24,345 nt of DNA from an uncultured Blautia sp. Its GTDB lineage: Bacteria > Bacillota > Clostridia > Lachnospirales > Lachnospiraceae. Of the stretch, positions 7,466-15,894 are shown one piece after another (position 1 is the stretch's first letter; each line of letters begins with the position of its first letter). The notes under the pieces were generated by a model. The model searched no databases. It saw only the letters and a program-made list of their open reading frames with translations, and was not told the origin of the DNA. Made by a program: the position numbers and the translations under genes. Where the stretch lies: NCBI GenBank assembly GCA_900765525.1, contig CAAFRY010000123.1, positions 1 to 24,345 of the forward strand, given 5' to 3'.

Positions 7466-9007
7466 ATGATTAAGATAATGTTAGTAGATGATGAGGTGTT
7501 AGCCTTAAACTATCTAAGAAATTTGGTAGATTGGGAAAAGTTAGGCTTTGAGATTACAGGCTGTGCTTCCAGTGGAAAAAAGGCTTTAGAAATGTATGAG
7601 AGGAGCAGGCCGGATGTAGTGATTTCAGATATTAAGATGGTAGGCATGGATGGACTGGAACTGGCTATGCGTCTAAAGGAAAAAGACCCGCAGTTGATTT
7701 TTCTTTTGCTGTCAGCATATCAGGACTTTGAATATGCGAAAAAGGGCATTCAGTATGGAGTGAAGAACTACCTCCTGAAACACGAATTAAGCGAAGAAAC
7801 GCTTGAAAAGGAATTAGAGCAAATCAAGGAACATTACTATAAAAACAGCAAGCGAGAAAAAGTATATCAAAAATATCTGGCAAGTCAGTTGATTCGAAAC
7901 CAGGGAAATGAGACCGGAAAAGAACTGAGTACATTAGGTAACCGTTTCTGCCTTGTTATGGTTCAGAGAAGCAGCCGGTTTTGTGACGGTACTCTTCATG
8001 ATACAGAATTTACTTCTGATGTACTGGAGAGGCTGGAAAGAAAGGCGGAGACACCTGAGCAGGATATTCTTTATTATGTATCAGATGTAAGTATTACCGG
8101 GAATACAGTGGTTATATTATATAGGATTGATAATACGGCCAGCAAATATTTGATAAATACACTTATTGACCAAAAATGCCGGAGCATTAAAGATGCATGG
8201 AAGGAAGCGGCTAAGGGAGAACTTCGCATTTTATACAGTGAGGAGATTTCTCAGAGAGAAATTAGCAGTGTGTTTCGTAAAATGGCTGGACAGATTAGAT
8301 ATTCTTCTTTTTGGAAGGAAGATGTCTGTGCTCTTTATAAGCTTCCTCAGATTATTCCGGAAGAACGGGTTTCCTGGGGCAGACAGTTGGATGATTTAAG
8401 AGAGGCGGTATATAAAAACAGCACAGAGATACAGGAAATGCTGGTATATCTGTTTGAACAGGTGAATTTTCCTTACGGACGTCTGGAAGGATTGAGAGAA
8501 CTGATTCATTTATTAGAGCAGATGTTGTGTGAAATCGAGGAAAAGGAGGGGTTTATCAGAGAAAAGAGGCAGGAAAATTGCTACAGATTAAAAGATATTC
8601 AAAAATATTACGTGACACATTACGTATTAGCTGCGGAGAAAATTAGAGAGACTGAGGATAAGAAATATTCTAAGACAGTAGTAGATATTCTCCGGTATAT
8701 TCGGAAAAATTATCAGCAGGAATTAAATCTGGATATACTAGGGGATGTATTTCAAATGAATGGAGTATATTTGGCACAGATTTTTAAGAAAGAAGTAGGC
8801 ACAACTTTTTTAAAATATCTCACTGGACTTCGGATGGAAGCGGCAAAGCGGCTTTTGGAGAGTGGGGAGTGTAATATTACCGAAGCAGCGGAAAAAGTAG
8901 GATATAAATCTGGACAATATTTCAGTCAGATTTTTTTGAAAAATGTCGGTATGAAACCTCAGGAGTATAGAAAATGGAGCAGAGAAAAGGAAAGAAAAAA
9001 CAATTAA
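7466..9007 (+). CDS. AraC-type response regulator (YesN-like)
   Basis: This 513-aa protein has a receiver domain (residues 1 to about 120) with the acidic pair D8/D9, phospho-acceptor D55 (in VVISDIKMVGMDG) and a Lys in NYLLKHEL. A long linker follows, then an AraC-type double helix-turn-helix (about 410-508, including ITEAAEKVGYKSGQYFSQIFLKNVGMKPQEYR). I chose ATG 7466 over the upstream TTG at 7448 because the AAGGGG site (7451-7456) sits at proper distance only for 7466. It is the DNA-binding half of a two-component system with the overlapping downstream kinase. It likely activates the adjacent importer and glycosidase genes. Confidence 0.92.
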   Translation: MIKIMLVDDEVLALNYLRNLVDWEKLGFEITGCASSGKKALEMYERSRPDVVISDIKMVGMDGLELAMRLKEKDPQLIFLLLSAYQDFEYAKKGIQYGVKNYLLKHELSEETLEKELEQIKEHYYKNSKREKVYQKYLASQLIRNQGNETGKELSTLGNRFCLVMVQRSSRFCDGTLHDTEFTSDVLERLERKAETPEQDILYYVSDVSITGNTVVILYRIDNTASKYLINTLIDQKCRSIKDAWKEAAKGELRILYSEEISQREISSVFRKMAGQIRYSSFWKEDVCALYKLPQIIPEERVSWGRQLDDLREAVYKNSTEIQEMLVYLFEQVNFPYGRLEGLRELIHLLEQMLCEIEEKEGFIREKRQENCYRLKDIQKYYVTHYVLAAEKIRETEDKKYSKTVVDILRYIRKNYQQELNLDILGDVFQMNGVYLAQIFKKEVGTTFLKYLTGLRMEAAKRLLESGECNITEAAEKVGYKSGQYFSQIFLKNVGMKPQEYRKWSREKERKNN

Positions 9008-10776
9008 AGAAGCGCATACTGCTGAGATTGGCGGCAGTACTGTCAGTTTCCATGATTATTAGTTCGGCGGTGGGATATTTCTACTTTGAATATGTAGTCA
9101 AAGAGCAGAATATAGAGGATGAACAGGCAAATCAGCAGCAGATTGTGAGCCAGCTTCAGTTTCTTACCGAAGATATTCAGAATTTCGCTCAGAGTATTGT
9201 TGTAGACGAAAGCCTTCAGGCTGCATTAGGAAAAAAAGACTTTGCAAATACTTTTGATGAGGTTAAAAATGCAAATGTAATTATTAAGCGGCTGGCCTTT
9301 TATAATAGTCTCAGAACTTATATAGCAGGTTCTTTTTTGGAATTATCTGACGGACGCCGCTACAGCAGCAGCATCAGTGCCAATGAATCAGACTATATAG
9401 AAAGAAAATTCGGGGAAGAGGAAATACAGACGTACTTGGAAAATCCCCAGTGGATTTATTCGAATCCCTATAAAGTATTGGAAACAAGGGATAGTTCCCA
9501 GGTAGTATGTTTTCGGGCACCTATGTGGAGTACAGAAAATTTCGGAGTCCGGCAGGGAACCCTGTATGTAGAGGTTTATTTAGAGGATTTGCTGCAGTCT
9601 GTGGAAAATTATGGTGTGGGATATGAAAATGTATATCTTCTGGGAAACCAGGAGGAGCTTCTTTACTTAAATGGAGATTCGGAAAAAATTACTGCTTATG
9701 TCCGGCAGGAGGGGCGATATCCGGAAAGCGGAGTCTATCCATCTGGAGAAGGATACATTATCTGCAAAGACATTTCGGAAACAGGCTGGCAGTTATGCAC
9801 GCTGATTACCAGAGAATACCTATGGCAGCAGAGCAGCTTCGTATGGGAATTTTTTGTCCTGTTTTTTCTGATTTCTCTTAGTATTATGCTGGTAGTAACT
9901 TCGAAAATATTAGAACGGACTATCCGGCCTGTTACAAAATTATCCCAGCAGATGGAACGAACCAGTTATCCGGAAATGGAAATGGGTGAAATCGTATATA
10001 CAGGAGATGAGATTCAGACTTTATATGAGTGTTATCAGGATATGATTGGGGAAATTAAACGGGGAATTGAAGAGAAGCTGATTTATGACAAGCAGAAAAA
10101 GGAAATGGAATTTGATATTATGCTGTCACAGATAAATCCTCATTATCTTTATAATGTTTTGAATACCATTGTGTATCTGGCAGCAGCAGAGAAAAATAAA
10201 AATATTGTAAAGATTACCAATTCTTTGATATATACTCTTCAAAGTACCCTGAATCTGGGAGAACACAGTATAGAGACACGAATCAGTGAAGAGCTGGAAT
10301 TAACCAGATGCTATGCAGCAATCCAGGAGTATCGGTACCCGGAGATGTTTTCTCTGGAGATTTCTTGTTCGGAGGAACTGCAAGGGCTAAGGATACCTAA
10401 AACCTCAATCCAGCCCCTTGTAGAAAATGCGCTGCTTCACGGAATCCTTCCAACGGAAGAGCCGGGAAAGATTCGGGTGAATATCTGCCGGGAAGATACG
10501 GGAATCCAGATTATGGTGACAGATAACGGGATTGGGATTTCCCAGGAAAACCTGGAGAAGTTCCGAAAGAAACAGCCAATCATCTATGGAAAAAATAATA
10601 GGAAACATATTGGAATCAGTAATATCAGGGATAGAATTGCCTATCTCTACGGAGAACCCTACAGTATGGAAATTCTGCCGGGAGAGAAAGGGGGAACGAT
10701 GGTTTTCCTCCATATTCCGGAGCTTTTAGAGCAGGAGCGGGATTTGGACAATTTAATAGGAAAAGGGGAAAAATGA
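8974..10776 (+). CDS. Sensor histidine kinase (YesM-like, LytS/HisKA_7TM-type HATPase)
   Basis: This 600-aa membrane protein has TM1 at about residues 15-40, an extracellular sensor region of about 245 residues (probably Cache-like), TM2 at about 287-310 and a HAMP linker. The YesM-type His_kinase box QINPHYLYNVLNT follows, with phospho-acceptor H390. The ATP-binding motifs are ENALLHGI, DNGIGIS and GISNIRDRI. The start overlaps the regulator gene by 34 nt and is preceded by CAGGAG, which indicates translational coupling. YesM-type kinases sense extracellular sugars, often through a binding protein, and the next gene encodes one. Confidence 0.92.
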   Translation: MEQRKGKKKQLKKRILLRLAAVLSVSMIISSAVGYFYFEYVVKEQNIEDEQANQQQIVSQLQFLTEDIQNFAQSIVVDESLQAALGKKDFANTFDEVKNANVIIKRLAFYNSLRTYIAGSFLELSDGRRYSSSISANESDYIERKFGEEEIQTYLENPQWIYSNPYKVLETRDSSQVVCFRAPMWSTENFGVRQGTLYVEVYLEDLLQSVENYGVGYENVYLLGNQEELLYLNGDSEKITAYVRQEGRYPESGVYPSGEGYIICKDISETGWQLCTLITREYLWQQSSFVWEFFVLFFLISLSIMLVVTSKILERTIRPVTKLSQQMERTSYPEMEMGEIVYTGDEIQTLYECYQDMIGEIKRGIEEKLIYDKQKKEMEFDIMLSQINPHYLYNVLNTIVYLAAAEKNKNIVKITNSLIYTLQSTLNLGEHSIETRISEELELTRCYAAIQEYRYPEMFSLEISCSEELQGLRIPKTSIQPLVENALLHGILPTEEPGKIRVNICREDTGIQIMVTDNGIGISQENLEKFRKKQPIIYGKNNRKHIGISNIRDRIAYLYGEPYSMEILPGEKGGTMVFLHIPELLEQERDLDNLIGKGEK

Positions 10777-10777
10777 G

Positions 10778-12145
10778 ATGAAAAAGTGGAAATTTTGGCT
10801 GCTTACAGCGGTAATTCTGTCCTTTTCCGGTTGCGTGAAAACAGAAAAGGCAGGGGAGCAGGAACAAGCGGAGGATATCCAAAAAGAAGATGCCGGACAG
10901 GATAATTTTGCAGAGGAACCAGATTATAGTCAAGAGCTTCCGGAAGATTATGAAGGGACCTTAACGATGTGGGGATGGGATGATATTTATTATAAGACCA
11001 TTGCAGAGGCGTTCCAGAAAAAATATCCGGGAGTTTCCATTGAATACACAGCAGTAGAAAATGGTGATTTGTATCAACGGTATGAAAATGCTCTCCGTAC
11101 AGGTGGGGAGCTTCCGGACATTGGCTGGGCAATGCTTCCTTACAGGGCAGAAATCTATGAGCTGGATATGTGGGAGAACCTTGCAGAGGAACCCTATAAT
11201 TTTAAGCTGACAGAAGTATATGATTATGTGCGGCCGCTGCTGACAGATTCTAAAGGGCAGGTGTGCGGGCTGGAGCAAAGCCTGTGTACTGCCGGGTTGG
11301 CTTACCGCAGGGACTTGACAAAGGAATATCTGGGGACAGATGACCCGGAAGAACTGGAGGCCATGTTTCCCACCTGGGAAGCTTTTGCCGAAAAAGGCCA
11401 GGAGATTTATGAGAATACAGGAGGGGAGGTCTGTATGTGGCCGGGAATTGCGGATGCTCAGTCATTTATCCGTGAACAGAAGGATGAGGCCTGGATTCAG
11501 GGAAATGAGATAAAAGTAACAGAGGCCCTGGGAGAATCTATAGAGACAGTATGTCTGCTGAGAGATACTCATACAGCAGATACGATGGAGGCATGGACAC
11601 CAGAATGGTATGAAGCCATTGGAGAAGGAAAGTATTTGTTTATTGCCTGCGCTCCCTGGACTGTTGCTTTTCAGATTGAAACCTATGACCCGGAAGGAGA
11701 GACTTCCGGCCATTGGGGATTGATGAATGCTCCTGAGGGAAACATCTGGTGGGGAGGCACTGCCATGGGCATTACGAAAACCTGTCAGGATAAACGATTG
11801 GCCTGGGAGTTCATACGCTTTGCCGCTCTTTCTACAGATGGTGCCAGAGCCCTTAGAAGTATCGGTCTTTTTACTACGGCTGTGGCCCCTTATGCCGAGG
11901 CTTTGGAGTTGAGCAGCTTCCAGAATCCCTGGTTTGGGGAACAGGATATTGGAAACTATTTTTTGCAGCATATTGCACCAGAGGTCCATATACGAAAGCA
12001 TACAATGGGAGAAAGCCAGATTCATGACAGTTTAAATCTGATGAATACAGCACTGCGGCAGGACCCTCAAATGACAGCAGAGGAAGCGGTGAAATACTTA
12101 AAAGAGGATTTGCAGGAACGATTTCCTTCTTACAAAATCGAATAA
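10778..12145 (+). CDS. Sugar-binding lipoprotein (family 1 SBP), likely sensor partner
   Basis: This 455-aa protein has a lipoprotein signal with lipobox FSGC (C19), then an acidic linker. The solute-binding protein family 1 fold follows (TLTMWGWDDIYYKTIAEAFQKKYPGVSIEY, GGELPDIGWAMLPY, and an Asn/Trp/Gly-rich late region with WWGGTAMGITK). It begins 1 nt after the kinase stop, with an AGGGG site inside the end of the kinase gene, and is followed by a terminator before the importer genes. That placement suggests it works with the histidine kinase as an extracellular sugar sensor. It could also be an alternative binding subunit for the downstream permeases. Confidence 0.88.
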   Translation: MKKWKFWLLTAVILSFSGCVKTEKAGEQEQAEDIQKEDAGQDNFAEEPDYSQELPEDYEGTLTMWGWDDIYYKTIAEAFQKKYPGVSIEYTAVENGDLYQRYENALRTGGELPDIGWAMLPYRAEIYELDMWENLAEEPYNFKLTEVYDYVRPLLTDSKGQVCGLEQSLCTAGLAYRRDLTKEYLGTDDPEELEAMFPTWEAFAEKGQEIYENTGGEVCMWPGIADAQSFIREQKDEAWIQGNEIKVTEALGESIETVCLLRDTHTADTMEAWTPEWYEAIGEGKYLFIACAPWTVAFQIETYDPEGETSGHWGLMNAPEGNIWWGGTAMGITKTCQDKRLAWEFIRFAALSTDGARALRSIGLFTTAVAPYAEALELSSFQNPWFGEQDIGNYFLQHIAPEVHIRKHTMGESQIHDSLNLMNTALRQDPQMTAEEAVKYLKEDLQERFPSYKIE

Positions 12146-12185
12146 CGGAAACAGGATATAAAAAGGATTTTCTTGTCTTTAGCCG

Positions 12186-12236
12186 ATACCCTTTTTGGCA
12201 ATAGAAGTGTATATCATTGTCAAAAAGGGTATTTTT
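12186..12236 (+). terminator. Intrinsic terminator of the two-component operon
   Basis: ATACCCTTTTTGGCAAT (12186-12202) pairs with ATTGTCAAAAAGGGTAT (12216-12232) through 17 bp with one G-U pair and a 13-nt loop. Ts continue to 12236. Confidence 0.85.
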
Positions 12237-12261
12237 GCTGTTTATTTTAAGACCTATAAAA

Positions 12262-12290
12262 TTCGAACAAAATCTATATTTTGTGATATG
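12262..12290 (+). promoter_or_regulatory. Candidate regulated promoter and operator of the importer operon
   Basis: TTCGAA (12262-12267) and GATATG (12285-12290) are spaced by 17 bp and align with the promoter at 7383-7411. The spacer holds the dyad ACAAAAT-CTAT-ATTTTGT (12267-12284). Its left half, AACAAAATCTA, matches the upstream two-component promoter exactly. The weak -35 and -10 fit an activator-dependent promoter. TAAAATTCGAAC also recurs in part at 18165-18175, before the last gene of this operon. An alternative -10, TATACT at 12312-12317, has no good -35. Confidence 0.45.
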
Positions 12291-12364
12291 GGGCTTAAAG
12301 GCCGGCTGGGCTATACTGAGAATCACAAGGAACAAGAAAAATAAAATAGAAAGAGGGAAAGAAC

Positions 12365-13597
12365 ATGAAGCAAAAATTAGTAAGCGTACTGCTCTGCTGT
12401 ACAATGGCAGCGGCTATGATGTCAGGCTGTGGAAATAAGGAGGAAAAAGGAGCTGAGGCTCAGAACCAGGCTGTGGGCGAAGACGGATTGACTACAGAGG
12501 ACGTGACTTTGAAAGTGTGGGAATCTTCAGGAGTAGCCCAAGAATTTATTGAGGAGGCTGCGCAGGCCTTTACCGAGGAACATCCCAATATTACCATTGA
12601 GTATGAGAATGTAGAGCTTGCAGATGCAAATGGACAGATTGCGCTGGACGGACCGGCAGGAGTAGGAGCGGACTGCTTTGCCATTCCAAACAATGTAATT
12701 GGAAATCAGGTGACCGGAGGCCACATTGAGATTACAGATACCCAGGCTTTAACCGATAATATTCCGCAATCAGGAATAGATGCTGTAACCTATGATGGAA
12801 AATATTACGGCTATCCTTTCTCGTCTGATACATATGCGCTTTTCTACAATAAGGATTTGGTAGAAGAGGTGCCCAAGACCTGGGAGGATGTGGAAAAATT
12901 CTGTGAGTCATTTAATGGAGACGGCAAATATGGAATTATTTTTAATGTTGCTTCCGGCTATTATTCTGTAATGTTTAACGGGATGAATGGCAATAAATTA
13001 TTTGGCCCGGATGGAACAGATGCCAGCGACACTTATATGAACAATGCTGATGCAGTAAAAGGTATGGAATATTTCCAGTCCTTCCGTCAGTATCTGGATG
13101 TGCCTGCGGCAGATATTTCTGATGATTCTGTCTGCCTGGCTGCATTTACAGAGGGGAAGGCTGCTATGTATGTAACCGGTGCATGGAATATTGCTAATTG
13201 TGAGAATGCAGGACTGAATTTTGGAGTAACCACTCTTCCGTCCCTTCCGGGAGAAGACCATCCCTGCCCCTCTCTTTCCAATGCAAGGACAATGGTGGTA
13301 TCCGCCTATACAGAACATCCGGCAGAAGCGGAGGCATTTGCGAAATTCTTAGTGACACCTGAAATGCAGAAGCTTCGCTGTGAGATTACCGGTGAAGTTC
13401 CGGCAGGAACAGTGGAAGTAGACAGTGAATATGTAAATGGACTGATTGAACAGCTTCAATATGCATATCCGGCACCTTCTATTCCAGAGGCTCAGGACTG
13501 GTATGAGGTCATGGACAGTGCCTGTGCGAATATCTGGGATGGAGCAGATGTACAGAGTGAACTGGATGCAGTAAATAATAGAATTGCAGCTCAGTAA
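12365..13597 (+). CDS. Maltodextrin-type sugar-binding lipoprotein of the ABC importer
   Basis: This 410-aa protein has a lipoprotein signal with lipobox MSGC (C22). A MalE/MdxE-like solute-binding fold follows: LKVWESSGVAQEFIEEAAQAFTEEH, LVEEVPKTWEDVEKF, AFTEGKAAMYVTGAWN and AEAFAKFLVTPEMQK. ATG 12365 is preceded by an AGAGGGAAAG site. It captures an oligosaccharide outside the membrane and delivers it to the two permeases encoded next. No ATPase gene is present, so a shared MsmK-type ATPase elsewhere is expected. The substrate is not evident from the sequence. Confidence 0.9.
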   Translation: MKQKLVSVLLCCTMAAAMMSGCGNKEEKGAEAQNQAVGEDGLTTEDVTLKVWESSGVAQEFIEEAAQAFTEEHPNITIEYENVELADANGQIALDGPAGVGADCFAIPNNVIGNQVTGGHIEITDTQALTDNIPQSGIDAVTYDGKYYGYPFSSDTYALFYNKDLVEEVPKTWEDVEKFCESFNGDGKYGIIFNVASGYYSVMFNGMNGNKLFGPDGTDASDTYMNNADAVKGMEYFQSFRQYLDVPAADISDDSVCLAAFTEGKAAMYVTGAWNIANCENAGLNFGVTTLPSLPGEDHPCPSLSNARTMVVSAYTEHPAEAEAFAKFLVTPEMQKLRCEITGEVPAGTVEVDSEYVNGLIEQLQYAYPAPSIPEAQDWYEVMDSACANIWDGADVQSELDAVNNRIAAQ

Positions 13598-13617
13598 AAC
13601 CTGTAGGAATGCCCCTT

Positions 13618-13656
13618 GGGACCGTCTTTATAGATTCTGGAATCAAGGACGGTCCC
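13618..13656 (+). promoter_or_regulatory. Intercistronic stem-loop between binding protein and permease
   Basis: GGGACCGTCTT (13618-13628) pairs with AAGGACGGTCCC (13645-13656) with one bulge. No T-run follows, so it is unlikely to be a full terminator. Such hairpins often protect the 3' end of the binding-protein mRNA and give it higher levels than the permease message. Confidence 0.65.
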
Positions 13657-13722
13657 CTGTTATGAATGGCAGCAGGAAACGGAAAAGCCGGCTTCCTGCT
13701 GTACAAGAAGGAGGGATGTGCA

Positions 13723-15030
13723 GTGACTGCATTAAACACAGATGGCAGTTCAGCCAAAAAAGTAAAAAGAACAGCCCTGGCATTTATGGGACTGAGCCAT
13801 ATATTATATTTTAAAGATTATGTAAAAGGCGGATTTTATGCGCTGGTAGAAATCATCGCCTTATGCCTGATTCCCTTTTGGGCGGGAAAGATTTATGATT
13901 TGATTACTCTCGGAGAACCCCACCCGGAATTGGCAGTAAAATTTCGTGACAATTCTATGTTTATGATGATTGACGGAATTATGGTACTGGCAGTACTGGC
14001 GATGATTTTTGCTGTTTATGCAATTTCCGTAAAAAGTGCGGCAAGTGAGTACCAGGAGTATTGCAGAAATGGAGGAATAAAACGCAGCCGGAGTATATCC
14101 GGAAAGGCTTTCCCTATTTTGGGCCTTGCCCCGGCGCTGATTCTCATGCTGATTTTCGTAGTGGTGCCGCTGATTTTTTCAGCATGTGTGGCTTTTACCG
14201 ATTATTCTTCACCGGAGCATATTCCGCCGAATAATCTGGTGAATTGGGTAGGTTTGAAAAATTTTGTGGAAATGTTCGGCGGAGATGCCACATGGACAGG
14301 AGCCTTTGGACGTGTGGCTGTATGGACACTGGTATGGGCGGTCCTGGCTACAGCCACTTGTTTCTTTGGCGGATTCATTTTGGCCGCAGTGCTTAATGAA
14401 AGCAAGATTCGTATAAAACCGGTTTTCCGCTCCATTTTTATATTGCCTTATGCAGTACCTTCTATAGTAAGTATGCTGGTATGGAAGAATCTTCTGAATG
14501 GTTCCTTTGGAATTGTAAACAGAACGCTGATGGAATTGGGAATGATAAATGGTCCGATTCCATGGCTTAGTGATGCCGGGTTATGCAGGTTTGTCTGTGT
14601 CCTGGTGAATCTGTGGGCTGGATTTTCTTATTTTATGCTGTTGACTATGGGAAATATGACGGCCATCTCGTCAGACATATATGAGGCAGCCAAAATTGAC
14701 GGAGCTTCACCTTTTTATATGTTCCGGAAAATTACATTTCCTCTGGTATTATTCCAGACCATGCCGCTGATTATTATGGGATTTACCCATAACATCAATA
14801 ACTTTGGCGCTATTTATTTCCTCACCAATGGTTTGCCGGAGGCGGCAGACAGTGCGGCTACATCTGCCGGCTCAACAGATATTTTAGTGACCTGGATTTA
14901 TAATCTGACTATGGACCTCCAGAAATATAATTATGCATCCGTACTGGCTGTTGTAATTTTTCTGGTTATGGCGCCTTTTGCCATACTCAGCTTCCGTCAG
15001 ACGAAATCTTATAAGGAGGGTGAGTTATAA
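13723..15030 (+). CDS. ABC sugar permease, MalF-like
   Basis: This 435-aa membrane protein has about eight TM segments, including an extended N-terminus with two helices as in MalF/MdxF permeases. The EAA loop for ATPase contact is EAAKIDGASPFYMFRKITFPL. I prefer the GTG start at 13723 because a perfect AAGGAGGG site (13708-13715) lies 7 nt upstream. An in-frame ATG at 13666 would put that site inside the gene and has no good site of its own. It pairs with the downstream MalG-like protein; the two genes overlap by one base. Confidence 0.92.
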   Translation: MTALNTDGSSAKKVKRTALAFMGLSHILYFKDYVKGGFYALVEIIALCLIPFWAGKIYDLITLGEPHPELAVKFRDNSMFMMIDGIMVLAVLAMIFAVYAISVKSAASEYQEYCRNGGIKRSRSISGKAFPILGLAPALILMLIFVVVPLIFSACVAFTDYSSPEHIPPNNLVNWVGLKNFVEMFGGDATWTGAFGRVAVWTLVWAVLATATCFFGGFILAAVLNESKIRIKPVFRSIFILPYAVPSIVSMLVWKNLLNGSFGIVNRTLMELGMINGPIPWLSDAGLCRFVCVLVNLWAGFSYFMLLTMGNMTAISSDIYEAAKIDGASPFYMFRKITFPLVLFQTMPLIIMGFTHNINNFGAIYFLTNGLPEAADSAATSAGSTDILVTWIYNLTMDLQKYNYASVLAVVIFLVMAPFAILSFRQTKSYKEGEL

Positions 15031-15866
15031 TGAAGAAAAATCGGCATATTTTCACAGGGATACTGGTTTGGGTTTTTCTGATTGGCACCAGTTTGTTTGT
15101 ACTGTATCCCCTGGTTTATGTTTTTGCTGCGGCCTTTTCACCTCAGCAGAATATTGCTTCCCTCAGTGTAGTACCCTTTGGGAACGGATTTACATTAGAT
15201 AATTTTATATACCTATTTCAGGAAACGGATTTTCCTCTGTGGTTTCGCAATACATTGATTATTGCAGTTGCCACCACGATAAGTACTGTTTTCGTATGTG
15301 CTTTAAGTGCTTATGTGTTTTCCAGATTCCGCTTTGTATTTAAGCGTTCTCTGATGATGTCGCTGCTGATACTGCAGATTTTTCCATCTTTTGTAGGAAT
15401 GGTGGCTATTTATGTCATACTTCTGCGTATCGGAGGACTGAATACCCTCTGGGGCCTGGTACTGGTGTACCTGGCTGGAAATATTCCTTATAATACCTGG
15501 ATGGTAAAAAGCTATCTGGATACCATCCCGAAAAGTCTGGATGAGGCGGCCAGAATTGACGGGGCCAGCCATTTTCAGATATTCAGGAAGGTTGTAATGC
15601 CGGTTGCAAAGCCGATTTTAATTTTGCTGACTATTACCAGTTTTATTGCACCATGGATGGACTTTATCTTTCCAAAGCTGGTTCTGCGCTCCTCTGAAGT
15701 ACAGACCATTGCTCAGGGCCTCTTTGGATTTGTAACAGACAAAAAGAACTTATTTGCAGCATTTTCTGCAGGTTCACTTTTAATTGCCATACCCTTTATT
15801 ATTTTCTTTGTATTGACACAAAAGACCTTGATTACTTCATTAAGCGGCGCAGCCGTCAAAGAGTAA
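15030..15866 (+). CDS. ABC sugar permease, MalG-like
   Basis: This 278-aa protein has six predicted TM segments. The conserved EAA loop (EAARIDGASHFQIFRKVVMPVAKP) precedes the last helices. The start ATG overlaps the stop of the MalF-like gene (TAATG) and follows a GGAGGGTGAG site, so the two are translationally coupled. With the MalF-like protein it forms the membrane channel of a carbohydrate uptake (CUT1-type) importer. Confidence 0.93.
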   Translation: MKKNRHIFTGILVWVFLIGTSLFVLYPLVYVFAAAFSPQQNIASLSVVPFGNGFTLDNFIYLFQETDFPLWFRNTLIIAVATTISTVFVCALSAYVFSRFRFVFKRSLMMSLLILQIFPSFVGMVAIYVILLRIGGLNTLWGLVLVYLAGNIPYNTWMVKSYLDTIPKSLDEAARIDGASHFQIFRKVVMPVAKPILILLTITSFIAPWMDFIFPKLVLRSSEVQTIAQGLFGFVTDKKNLFAAFSAGSLLIAIPFIIFFVLTQKTLITSLSGAAVKE

Positions 15867-15894
15867 ACATAATAAAAAAGCAGGAGGACCAGAG

